NCBI GenBank assembly: GCA_017881055.1
Contig: JADGRF010000281.1
Span: 1-49,967, forward strand
Length of the DNA stretch: 49,967 nt
Reading direction: 5' to 3'
Origin: Sandaracinaceae bacterium
Lineage (GTDB): Bacteria > Myxococcota_A > Polyangia > Polyangiales > JAFGIB01
A program made the translations under genes and the position numbers. This document shows positions 35,121 to 42,514 of the stretch, piece after piece; within the stretch, counting starts at the first letter, position 1; each line of letters starts with the position of its first letter. The notes under the pieces are model-generated. The model saw nothing but the letters and a program-made list of their open reading frames with translations. It was not told the DNA's origin and made no database searches.

Positions 35121-36341
35121 ATGAGAACCCTGCGCGCGACGTCTTTGCTGCTCTGCTTGGCTGCGACAGTCTCGCTGCTCGGTGCCTGCACGGCCGGCGA
35201 CGTGGGTTCGTTCGACGCCAGTTTCTTCAACGACGAGGACGGTGGCACGGCTGATGCCGGTGGCAGCAAGAAGGACGCGGGCGCGCAGACCGACGAGGAC
35301 GGTGGCTCCGTCGCGGATGCCGCCGTCAGCGGCAGCGATGCGGGCACCGGCGTGCTGACTGTCGCCGGCGTGCCCGGAGCGATCGCGGCTGCGCTGTGTG
35401 AAGGACTGTCGGCGTGTCGCGGGCCGCTGCTGCTTGTCGACACGCTGGGCGGCGAGGACTGCGTGACCTCGTCGACGAAGCGTCAAGAAGACGGCGAGCT
35501 CAGGTTCTTGCAGGCCTCGATCGACGCGGGACGCGTAGTGTTCGACCCTCGGAGCTTCTCGACCTGCAGCCACGACTACGCGGCGCTCGGTTGCGCCGCG
35601 GCGACGCATCGCTTGCCGGCGAGCTGCGAGCAAGCGCTCCAGGGCAAGGTTGCGCTCGATGGCGACTGCGACATCGATCTCGACTGCGCGGGCAACGCGT
35701 TCTGCGACAAGGGTGACACCGAGACCTGCCCTGGCGCATGTGCCGCGCCGCAGACCGAGGGCTTGCCGTGTCGGGGCTCGCACGAGTGTGCCGACGGACT
35801 GCAATGCACGAAGGCCGCCGGTGCCGCGAAGGGCACATGCATGAAGCCGGGCCTCGACGGTGACGACTGCTCTTCCAACAAGTGCGACTTCGCCTTCGTC
35901 TGTCAGACGGAGGGCAAGAAAGACGTGTGCCGCAGCATGGCCAGCATCTACAAGGCTGCGCTCGGAGACAGCTGCACGAAGCCCAGCATGCTGTGTGCGC
36001 CCGACCTGGTGTGCGCGAGCATGAGCACGACCATGGGTACGTGCGAAGCTCCGGTCCAGAAGGGTGCTGCCTGCCGACGCGCTCAACCGAACGAATGTCC
36101 GCGCGACCAGTATTGCGATGCGGTGCCCGGCGCCGTCGGCACATGCGTGGATTACCCCGCGGATGGCGCCGCGTGCCTCACCGGCTTTCGCAATCAGTTC
36201 TGCGCCGCGGGCAACGTTTGCGTCGGCAACACGTGCAAGCAGATTGCCCGGACCGGTGGCGCGTGCGACAGCGCAGTCGAGTGCTACAGCGGCACCTGTC
36301 TCGGCAACATCTGCGTCGCGCCCACGACATGCACGTTCTAG
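35121..36341 (+). CDS. Cys-rich lipoprotein with Dickkopf-like repeats, unknown function
   Basis: The 406-aa protein has a signal peptide MRTLRATSLLLCLAATVSLL and lipobox LLGAC23. Residues 28-85 are a DAG/DED-rich linker (DEDGGTADAGGSKKDAG). The rest carries a repeated pattern of short Cys-rich units (CDIDLDCAGNAFCDKGDTETC, CRGSHECADGLQC, CRRAQPNECPRDQYC, CDSAVECYSGTC) resembling the disulfide-rich modules common in myxobacterial surface lipoproteins. ATG 35121 follows GAGG by eight bases. A longer open frame exists upstream but lacks a signal peptide. No enzyme motif was seen; a structural or binding role is inferred only. Confidence 0.75.
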   Translation: MRTLRATSLLLCLAATVSLLGACTAGDVGSFDASFFNDEDGGTADAGGSKKDAGAQTDEDGGSVADAAVSGSDAGTGVLTVAGVPGAIAAALCEGLSACRGPLLLVDTLGGEDCVTSSTKRQEDGELRFLQASIDAGRVVFDPRSFSTCSHDYAALGCAAATHRLPASCEQALQGKVALDGDCDIDLDCAGNAFCDKGDTETCPGACAAPQTEGLPCRGSHECADGLQCTKAAGAAKGTCMKPGLDGDDCSSNKCDFAFVCQTEGKKDVCRSMASIYKAALGDSCTKPSMLCAPDLVCASMSTTMGTCEAPVQKGAACRRAQPNECPRDQYCDAVPGAVGTCVDYPADGAACLTGFRNQFCAAGNVCVGNTCKQIARTGGACDSAVECYSGTCLGNICVAPTTCTF

Positions 36342-36369
36342 CCGCGTGTGCAGCAGACAGTCTGCAAGG

Positions 36370-36975
36370 TCACGGCCGGCCGGCGTCCGCGCCGCCGCCG
36401 CCCGCGAAGCCACCGCCGAAGCCCGGTGCGAGGCCGGCGAACGGACCCGCGTCGAACGAGCCGTCGCAGCCGGTCTGCGCGATCACGAATTGCACTTGGC
36501 GGCGCAGCGTTTCGCACGTCGTAGTGCAGAGTACGACGCGATCAGGCAGGTTACGCGGCTCGAGGTACCAGCCGCCGTTGACTTGCTTGTTGCACAGCGT
36601 GGGGCCAGACACGCCCGCGTCGGACTGCAAAAGAGGCGCGGAGATCAGCTGGCTGAACTGGTCGGGTGACAGCTGCGTGACGCCCGCGTCAGCTTGCAGC
36701 GTGAGCGCGGAGAACTGGACTTCGCAAACCAAGGCCAGCTCCAGCAGAAACGGCGGTGTGTACTTGTAGCGCTGGCTAGGATCGCAGCCATCTACCAGGG
36801 GCGATCCTCCGTCGTGTTTGCCGCTGGCATCGCCGCCGCCGTGGCCCGGTCCCGCCTCGACCGGCCCGGGCCCCGCGACCACGTCGGCCGAGACCTTGCA
36901 GCCCGCGCACAGGGCAATCGCGCAGCCGAGCGCGGCCAACGTCGTGGATCGTAGCTGCGCCGGTCTCGCAAGCAT
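36370..36975 (-). CDS. Lipoprotein of unknown function, third gene of the sigma/FecR operon
   Basis: The 201-aa protein has a signal peptide and lipobox ALCAGC26, then a Gly/Pro/Asp linker (GPGHGGGDASGKHDGG). A small domain with five cysteines follows (VDGCDPSQRYKY, ALVCEVQF, TLCNKQV, LCTTTCETLRRQ, TGCDGS), and a Gly-rich tail (GLAPGFGGGFAGGGG) ends the protein. The start is 9 bases after the FecR-TPR stop, so it is probably cotranscribed with the sigma factor. No known family was recognised. Confidence 0.75.
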   Translation of the reverse strand: MLARPAQLRSTTLAALGCAIALCAGCKVSADVVAGPGPVEAGPGHGGGDASGKHDGGSPLVDGCDPSQRYKYTPPFLLELALVCEVQFSALTLQADAGVTQLSPDQFSQLISAPLLQSDAGVSGPTLCNKQVNGGWYLEPRNLPDRVVLCTTTCETLRRQVQFVIAQTGCDGSFDAGPFAGLAPGFGGGFAGGGGADAGRP

Positions 36976-36984
36976 GATTGCCGT

Positions 36985-38667
36985 CTAGCGCGCGGCCTCG
37001 AGCGTCGCAAGGCGCGCCCGCAGATCCGCCGCCTGGAAGCTATGCGGATGCTTGGTCAGGAATTCCGCGATCGCCAGCGCTTCGTCCGCGTCCCGGTGCA
37101 GGCTGCGCAGGGCATGAATGCGGGCCACGCGCGCCTCTTCCGAGAGCGCGCCGCCGGCTGCGAGGTAAGCATCGAGTCGCGTCAAGGCGCGCTCCGGTTG
37201 CCCAAGCTGCGTGAGCTCGAGCTGTGCGAGCGACACGAGCACGGTGTGTGCCTCTTCGCTCTGCGGATACGCGCTGCCGATCGCTTCGTAGCTCTTCTCG
37301 GCTTCCGCGTAGCGACCCTCGCGCAGCGCACGGCGTGCACCCGCCAGCAGGCTCGCGGGGCTCTCGCTGGCTGCCGCGGTCGGCGACGGCTCGCGCAGGC
37401 CGAGCTCGCGGGCGGTTAGCGCCTTGGCGTCGAGCGCGAGCTCACCGGTCTTGAGCTCGTGAGCCAGCGGCTTCGGCGCCGCAGCGACCACGGGCGGCGT
37501 TGCAGCTGTCAGCAGCGGAAGATACGCGACGGCCTGCGTCTCGCCGGCGTTCATGTGCAACTCGCGATCGAGCAGCACCTGCCCGCCGCTGCGCACGATC
37601 AAGTGATGGCTGCCGACCGGAACCAGGGACGACAGCGGCGCCATGCCGATCAGCTGATCGTCGAGCCACGCTTCCGCGCGCTCCGGCTGGCCACGCACGT
37701 CGATCGCGGCGGCGACGGGGTCATGCCAGAGCACGGTGGGACCGAGCATCGCCCACGACGGCGCTTCTTCCGAGCGACTCACCGACGTCACGCCTGGCCG
37801 CGCTCCCGCGCTCGCAGCGCGCGTGGAAACCGCCGCACGCTGATGCGCCGCCACGATCTGTGCGTCGTTCTTGCGCCCGACGCGCACCTTGCCGTTGAGC
37901 ACGGTGGTGACCACGGTGGTGACCACGCCATCGTCTGCACGCTCCACGGAGAATGCCGTGCCGACCGCGGTCGACAGCACGTCACCCACCGAGATCGATA
38001 GGCTCATGCCCTCGGGCTGCGCAGCGAGACGCGTAGCGGCCTTGCCGGCCTCGAGCTCCAAGCGCCGTGCGGGCGTCCTGAGCGCGGAAAGCCGCAGGCG
38101 CGTGTGGGTCGAGAGGCAGACGTTGATCTCCGGATCGATCAGCACGCAGGCGGTGCCTTCACCGGTCTCGATCACGTTGCCTTCGCTGAGCAGCGTGTGC
38201 CCCACGCTGGCCGCTTGTCCCGACACGTTCACGGAGCCCGACGCGTACACCAGCTCGGCGCGACTGGGGATTGAGGCTTGCGCGCTGGCACGCAGCTCGC
38301 CGTCGTCGCGCCGCGCCGACTCGCGCAGGAAGAACACGACCGCGGCCGCGACCGCGAGGCCCGACACGACGACACGGAGCACGGGAACCTTGCGCTGCCG
38401 GAACGTGTCGACCTCGGCCACGGCGCGCGCGGCTTCGTCGGCCTCCATGCGCTTGAGCGCGCGATCGACCAGCGCACGGCTGCCTTCATTGGGCGTCACG
38501 GAAAGATCGGCGAGCTCCGCGTAGAGCTCGAGCTCGCGCGCACACTCGGGGTGCGCTTCGGCGTAGCGCACGCTAAACGCGTCGTCCTCCGCGCCCAGCT
38601 GCTCACCGAGCGCCCTGCGATCCACCAGCTCCGACCAGCGTTCCAGCTCATCTCGAGGTTCGGTCAT
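36985..38667 (-). CDS. FecR-domain protein with PEGA-like and TPR regions
   Basis: The 560-aa single-pass membrane protein has a cytoplasmic N-terminus of about 94 residues that could bind the sigma factor, and TM 95-114 (VPVLRVVVSGLAVAAAVVFF). A FecR-type domain follows (about 135-265: GNVIETGEGTACVLIDPEIN, LELEAGKAATRL, VGDVLSTAVGTAFSVERAD). A PEGA-like beta unit lies at about 320-385 (AWLDDQLIGMAPLSSLVPVG). A TPR-like C-terminus runs from about 435 to 560 (GARRALREGRYAEAEKSYE, YPQSEEAHTVLVSLAQLE). The start overlaps the sigma-factor stop as ATGA (38667-38664). The likely role is an envelope-spanning regulator or anti-sigma partner; this is inferred from the coupling. Confidence 0.85.
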   Translation of the reverse strand: MTEPRDELERWSELVDRRALGEQLGAEDDAFSVRYAEAHPECARELELYAELADLSVTPNEGSRALVDRALKRMEADEAARAVAEVDTFRQRKVPVLRVVVSGLAVAAAVVFFLRESARRDDGELRASAQASIPSRAELVYASGSVNVSGQAASVGHTLLSEGNVIETGEGTACVLIDPEINVCLSTHTRLRLSALRTPARRLELEAGKAATRLAAQPEGMSLSISVGDVLSTAVGTAFSVERADDGVVTTVVTTVLNGKVRVGRKNDAQIVAAHQRAAVSTRAASAGARPGVTSVSRSEEAPSWAMLGPTVLWHDPVAAAIDVRGQPERAEAWLDDQLIGMAPLSSLVPVGSHHLIVRSGGQVLLDRELHMNAGETQAVAYLPLLTAATPPVVAAAPKPLAHELKTGELALDAKALTARELGLREPSPTAAASESPASLLAGARRALREGRYAEAEKSYEAIGSAYPQSEEAHTVLVSLAQLELTQLGQPERALTRLDAYLAAGGALSEEARVARIHALRSLHRDADEALAIAEFLTKHPHSFQAADLRARLATLEAAR

Positions 38668-39266
38668 GAGCTCTTCTCCCGCGACTCTGCAAACACGCGT
38701 GTGTCGCGCACGATCAGCTTGCGCAGCTGCTTGCGCGCGGCGACCAGCCGGTCTTTCACGGTGCCGATCGGATTGTTCGTGAGCTCGGCGATCTCCTCGG
38801 TCGTGTAGCCGAGGGAGTGCTTCATCACGAGCACTTCGCGGCGCGCGGCCGGTAGCTCGGCTAGGTAGTCTTCGACCCCGCGCGGCGTCCCTTCACTCGG
38901 CGACGGCTCTTCGGGTGGAATCGAGACGGTCTCGGGATCGACGAAGCCGAAGTACCAGGGCTTCTTGCGTTGATCGCGCGCATGCCGGAGCACGGTGCGC
39001 ACCGTGATGCGATCGGCCCAGCGCTCGATCGACGAGATGTCTTTGTAGGTGCCGGCGGAGCGCAGGATCTCGATCAACGAGAGCTGTGAGCCATCTTCGG
39101 CGTCAGCCGTGTTCCGGACCAAGCGCTGGCTGATGCGACGTACGCGCCCCGCCAAGCGATGCGCCAGCACGCGCTGCGCATGCTTGTCGCCGGCGGCGAC
39201 TCGCTTCATCAGCGAGAGGTCGGCGGCTACTGCGCCATCGTGCGCGACTGAGGGGGCACTATGCAT
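38664..39266 (-). CDS. ECF-type RNA polymerase sigma factor
   Basis: The 200-aa sigma-70 family protein has region 2 at about 20-90 (MKRVAAGDKHAQRVLAHRLA, LVRNTADAEDGSQLSLIEIL, WADRITVRTVLRHARDQRKK). Region 4 is at about 140-190 (LPAARREVLVMKHSLGYTTE, EIAELTNNPIGTVKDRLVAA), with a clear helix-turn-helix. The linker is acidic/Pro-rich (IPPEEPSPSEGTPRG). It is translationally coupled (ATGA) to the FecR-TPR gene, the usual arrangement for a membrane-controlled ECF sigma. A perfect TATAAT lies only 11 bases before the ATG, so the mRNA would be nearly leaderless. Confidence 0.9.
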   Translation of the reverse strand: MHSAPSVAHDGAVAADLSLMKRVAAGDKHAQRVLAHRLAGRVRRISQRLVRNTADAEDGSQLSLIEILRSAGTYKDISSIERWADRITVRTVLRHARDQRKKPWYFGFVDPETVSIPPEEPSPSEGTPRGVEDYLAELPAARREVLVMKHSLGYTTEEIAELTNNPIGTVKDRLVAARKQLRKLIVRDTRVFAESREKSS

Positions 39267-39277
39267 ACACGCTACCG

Positions 39278-39304
39278 ATTATAAGGTTGGGCGCGCCTGC
39301 GCAA
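39278..39304 (-). promoter_or_regulatory. Promoter of the sigma-factor operon
   Basis: A perfect -10 element TATAAT (39283-39278 on the minus strand) sits in a GC-rich context. A TTGCGC -35-like element (39304-39299) is 15 bases further upstream, a short spacing. Transcription would begin near 39270, about five bases before the ATG at 39266. Confidence 0.5.
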
Positions 39305-39389
39305 TTAGGTCGGATCTTTCGACCACCGGCGGTGGGCTTCGATTCCCGTCTGGCTGGCGCTGCCTGTGTTTGGTGGCAAGTCATCGTAA

Positions 39390-40619
39390 TCAATGGAGAA
39401 TCGCGACACCTGCGCTGAGCCCGGGCCGCACCCGGTACGGGTAGAGCACGGGCGGGTCCTGCCCCGGTGCCGCCAAGTAGTCGAATTCATTCCAAAATAC
39501 CTCGAGCGAAGCACCGGCGAACAGACCGAGCCAGGGGCTCGGCGCGAACTCCACCCGCAGCGCGGGCGAAAGCGCGAAGAGAATTCGCGTGGTGTCGCCC
39601 CGTGGCGCGACGCCCGCCGGAGTGTCGTGGGTGTGACGACTGCGGATGTCGAGCGTGGTGCCGAGCTCGGCGTCGACGGACACTCGCGGGCCCACGGGAA
39701 ACCGGAAGCCTCCAGCCAACGAGAACGGCCGCTGTTGGACCGTGAAGCGCACGCCCGTGCCGAAATCGTGCGCCGGCAGCCACGTGAACCCGAGCGCAAC
39801 GTACGGTCCCTTGGGCCAGAGCCAGGCCGCGCTCACCTGCGCCCCGTTCTGCCAGGCCTGGCTGCTCGCGAAGGTCTCGCCGCGGTACGCGACCGCGAGC
39901 CGCAGGCGTTGCTGGCCGACGACATCTGTTGCAGCTGACGGTCCGGGTGCGGGCGACGTGGCCGCGACCGGTGGCGTGGCCGTGGGCGTGGGCGGTGGCG
40001 GTGGCGTGGGCGTGGGCGTAGGCGTGGGCGTGGGCGTGGGCGTGGGCGTGGGCGTAGGCGTAGCGGCAACCACAGGCTCGCCGGACACCGTCTCGCCTCG
40101 GAGCAGGGCCTCGGCGCAGCTGCGGGCGATCACGGCCACCGCTTCGATCGCAGCTGGGATGCTGTCTTGCTTCACGAGCAAGGGCCGCACGACGACGCGC
40201 TCGGCGTCGGCGTCCATCGCATAGAGAAACCAGTGATCGGTTGGGCGCACATCGAGCCAAAGCGTCCCGAGCGCGCGGTGCTCGGCCGCCAGCGCCTTGC
40301 TCGCGCTGACCCGTTCTTCGAGCAGCGGTGGCGCGCCCGTGGCGGGTGCACTCAGCAGCACGAGCCGCACGTGGAGCAACTCGAGTTGCGTTCCGAGCGC
40401 GTCGTTCAGCGCGCTCTGCGACTCGCGTGAGAGCTCGGTCGGCGCCACGAAGACCAGGCTCGGATCGGGTTGCGGCAGCGACGTGCTCGGCGCGGTGGCA
40501 CGCTGGCGAGCCGAGTCGTCCGCGCGGCTCCCGCTCGGGGCGGCGACCACGAGGGCCACGCCCAGGGCGAAAAGACCGAGTGCGCGGGCCACGGTGAGAC
40601 CGTACCACGAGCTGGGCAT
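39390..40619 (-). CDS. Exported protein with (Thr-Pro)n linker and C-terminal beta-barrel
   Basis: The 409-aa protein starts MPSSWYGLTVARALGLFALG, with signal-peptide cleavage near SRADD (about residue 36). Residues 40-180 form an alpha/beta domain (LVFVAPTELSRESQSALNDA, VRLVLLSAPATG, FLYAMDADAERVVVRPL, AAIEAVAVIARSCAEALL). Residues about 183-225 are a Thr-Pro/Pro-rich linker. The last ~180 residues alternate amphipathic strands (LRLAVAYRGETFA, VSAAWLWPKGPYVALGFTWL, FSLAGGFRFPVG, VSVDAELGTTLDI, ILFALSPALRVEFA, GLFAGASLEVFW, GLSAGVAIL), as in an outer-membrane barrel. A periplasmic domain on a rigid stalk above a barrel is inferred. ATG 40619 is preferred to in-frame 40679 by the signal peptide. 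It lies upstream of the sigma operon on the same strand. Confidence 0.75.
   Translation of the reverse strand: MPSSWYGLTVARALGLFALGVALVVAAPSGSRADDSARQRATAPSTSLPQPDPSLVFVAPTELSRESQSALNDALGTQLELLHVRLVLLSAPATGAPPLLEERVSASKALAAEHRALGTLWLDVRPTDHWFLYAMDADAERVVVRPLLVKQDSIPAAIEAVAVIARSCAEALLRGETVSGEPVVAATPTPTPTPTPTPTPTPTPTPPPPPTPTATPPVAATSPAPGPSAATDVVGQQRLRLAVAYRGETFASSQAWQNGAQVSAAWLWPKGPYVALGFTWLPAHDFGTGVRFTVQQRPFSLAGGFRFPVGPRVSVDAELGTTLDIRSRHTHDTPAGVAPRGDTTRILFALSPALRVEFAPSPWLGLFAGASLEVFWNEFDYLAAPGQDPPVLYPYRVRPGLSAGVAILH
40003..40062. repeat. Hexanucleotide tandem repeat encoding the (Thr-Pro) linker
   Basis: Ten consecutive 6-base units (GGCGTG, three of them GGCGTA) lie inside the barrel-protein gene and encode alternating Thr and Pro on the minus strand. 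More degenerate GGCGTG/GGCGGT units continue down to about 39972. Because the unit is six bases, copy-number change would alter stalk length without a frameshift. Confidence 0.9.
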
Positions 40620-40625
40620 TTGCTT

Positions 40626-40654
40626 TTCGCAGTCTGCGCAAAGCGGGGTATCCT
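40626..40654 (+). promoter_or_regulatory. Promoter of the divergent lipoprotein gene
   Basis: TTCGCA (40626-40631), a 17-base spacer and TATCCT (40649-40654) fit a housekeeping promoter. The expected start of transcription is at or next to the GTG at 40661, so this mRNA would be leaderless. Confidence 0.4.
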
Positions 40655-40660
40655 GGCGTC

Positions 40661-41362
40661 GTGGGGCGCTCGCGTTCATGGCTTTGGGGGTGCTTGGTTC
40701 TGTGCGGCTACTCGTCCGTGTGTGGCTGTGCGGCGCGCGTGGGCCACGTGCACTATGCGGCGCCTGCGAGCCCCGGCGATCCGAATGCGGCGCCTGCGCT
40801 CTCGGCGTTGCCCGACATGGTGCGTGAGCCCGCGGGCGAAGCCGAGCGCATGCATCCGCCACTTGCGCTGGCGAGCGAGATTCTCGAGCGCAGGCTGCCC
40901 GATCCACCCGACGATCGTTCCTATGCGAGCTTGTCCGAGTGGGTCGAGAGCACGATCGCGCCGTGGGTGGAGCAACGTCGTGACGCGATCGACGACGTGC
41001 GCTTTCAAATGATGCGCGACTCGCCAGCGGAGACCGAACAGGTTCTGTGCAGCACCGTCGTGGGCCTCTTGCAGGAAGACACCGCGCTCTCGCTCGAGCG
41101 CATTCCGGCGCCGGCGGAGCTCGATCGCGAGCCCGAGGTCGCCAAGATGTTCCGCGACATCATCCACCTGCAGGCGCGACCTTTCATGGAAGCGGCGCTG
41201 CGAGAATACGCGGCGTGCGCCAAGCTCGGCACCGACGAAGGCGCCGAGCTCGAGCGTTGGGGTCGCTTTTGTGACGTGCGCCAGAAGCGCTTGCGCAGCG
41301 ACCAAGCTATCGGAGCTGCGCCGCTCGCTGCGGTCACCCAAACAGTGACGCATGGGCCGTGA
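40661..41362 (+). CDS. Predicted lipoprotein of unknown function
   Basis: The 233-aa protein begins with GTG at 40661. The short signal sequence SWLWGCLVLCGYSS ends in a lipobox-like VCGC23. The mature part is helical, charged and without repeats (LALASEILERRLPDPPDD, WVESTIAPWVEQRRDAI, EVAKMFRDIIHLQARPFMEA), with three widely spaced cysteines. No known domain was recognised. No Shine-Dalgarno sequence is present, in line with the leaderless promoter proposed just upstream. It is divergent from the barrel gene and convergent with the FHA-GGDEF gene. Confidence 0.7.
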   Translation: MGRSRSWLWGCLVLCGYSSVCGCAARVGHVHYAAPASPGDPNAAPALSALPDMVREPAGEAERMHPPLALASEILERRLPDPPDDRSYASLSEWVESTIAPWVEQRRDAIDDVRFQMMRDSPAETEQVLCSTVVGLLQEDTALSLERIPAPAELDREPEVAKMFRDIIHLQARPFMEAALREYAACAKLGTDEGAELERWGRFCDVRQKRLRSDQAIGAAPLAAVTQTVTHGP

Positions 41363-41386
41363 GACACGAGCGAGGCGCCTTGTCTT

Positions 41387-41408
41387 CGGGTCGTGCAAGC
41401 ACGACCCG
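41387..41408. terminator. Bidirectional terminator-like hairpin
   Basis: CGGGTCGTGC and GCACGACCCG form a perfect 10-bp stem around AA, between the convergent stop codons at 41362 and 41436. No U-tract follows on either strand. Confidence 0.6.
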
Positions 41409-41435
41409 CAAGCCGCGTTTCGAGGAGCTGTTTAG

Positions 41436-42398
41436 TCAGTTCGGCGTCGTGACGCGACGTGCACTGTGTGCTGCCGGATCCGGCGCGATCTCGACGCGGT
41501 TGCGGCCTGCGTCTTTCGCGGCGTAAAGCGCACGATCGGCCGCCTCGAACATACGCTGCGAGTCGCTGCCGTCGTGACCTTCGGTGTGCGCGATGCCGAT
41601 GCTCACGGTGAACGAGAGCGGTCCGCGCTCGGTGGGCACGCGCAAGTCCTGCACGCATTTGCGCATACGCTCGCCGAACGCGATCGTGCCGCGCCGATCG
41701 ATGCTGCGCGCGAGCACTGCGAATTCTTCACCGCCGTAGCGGCCGACCACGTCTTCTTGTCGAACCATCGCGAGTAACGAGCGGGCCAAAACACGCAACG
41801 CTGAATCGCCGGCAGCATGTCCGTAGGTGTCGTTGATCGGCTTGAAGCCGTCGATGTCGAGTAACAGCAGCGACAGCGGTGTCTTGTGGCGGTTCGAGAA
41901 GGCGAGCTCGCTGGCAAAGCGCTCTTCCAGGTGCCGGCGATTGAACACGCGCGTGAGCGGGTCACGCACCATGAGCTCATAGGTCTGCCGTGCGGCTTCG
42001 AGCTCGACGGCGTCGTGCAGCGCGAAGTGCAGAACGGTCCGTCCGCCGAGCGAGATGCGTGCGCCGTCTTCCAGCTTGCGCGGCCCGTGCACGCGCGCGC
42101 CATCCACGAACGTGCCGTTGGTGCTGCCCAGATCTTCGATCTGAAAACCGTGATGCGTGCGGCGGATGCGCGCGTGCCGGCGCGACAGGGTGTCGTCGTC
42201 GATCGCGACGGCGGCCTCGGGGCTGCGGCCGATCATCGACTCAGCACCGTCGAGCGTGTAGAGCGAGCCCGGGTTTGCGCCTCGCAGGACCGTCAGCACG
42301 CCCTCGGACTTGGGACCACGCTCGACCGACGGGCGCGCATGGCCCTCTAGCTCGAGGCGCTCGGTGTCGTCCTCTCGTCGTGCAGCCACCACGCTCAT
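41436..42398 (-). CDS. FHA-GGDEF diguanylate cyclase
   Basis: The 320-aa cytoplasmic protein makes c-di-GMP from GTP. The N-terminal FHA phosphothreonine-binding domain (about 32-120) has MIGRSPEAAVAIDDDTLSRR, HARI and LGSTNGTFVDG. The C-terminal GGDEF domain (about 150-305) has VRDPLTRVFNRRHLEERFA, LLLLDIDGFKPINDTYGH, the active site GRYGGEEFAVL (222-226) and FTVSIGIA. RQED (213-216), five residues before GGEEF, is an intact product-inhibition I-site. ATG 42398 is chosen because the FHA domain needs only ~30 preceding residues. FHA fusion suggests control by a Ser/Thr kinase. It follows the giant TPR gene by 116 bases, possibly in the same transcript. Confidence 0.92.
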   Translation of the reverse strand: MSVVAARREDDTERLELEGHARPSVERGPKSEGVLTVLRGANPGSLYTLDGAESMIGRSPEAAVAIDDDTLSRRHARIRRTHHGFQIEDLGSTNGTFVDGARVHGPRKLEDGARISLGGRTVLHFALHDAVELEAARQTYELMVRDPLTRVFNRRHLEERFASELAFSNRHKTPLSLLLLDIDGFKPINDTYGHAAGDSALRVLARSLLAMVRQEDVVGRYGGEEFAVLARSIDRRGTIAFGERMRKCVQDLRVPTERGPLSFTVSIGIAHTEGHDGSDSQRMFEAADRALYAAKDAGRNRVEIAPDPAAHSARRVTTPN

Positions 42399-42514
42399 CA
42401 CCCCGGCGGATACTCCATGCAAATGTGAGTACTGACCAGTGCTGAGGATACATGGCGTACACGTTGTTTGGCGCGAAAAACAGAAAAACCGAAACACCTG
42501 CAAGAAGCCGCGTG

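Noticed and set aside
39331-39360. T-loop-like TTCGATTCCC suggesting a tRNA or tRNA-derived attachment site
   Set aside because: The G53-C61 pair is absent and no acceptor, D or anticodon arms can be built around it.
39960-40070. Tandem repeat considered as a CRISPR-like or regulatory repeat
   Set aside because: The units are contiguous hexamers without spacers and are in frame with a coding Thr-Pro linker.
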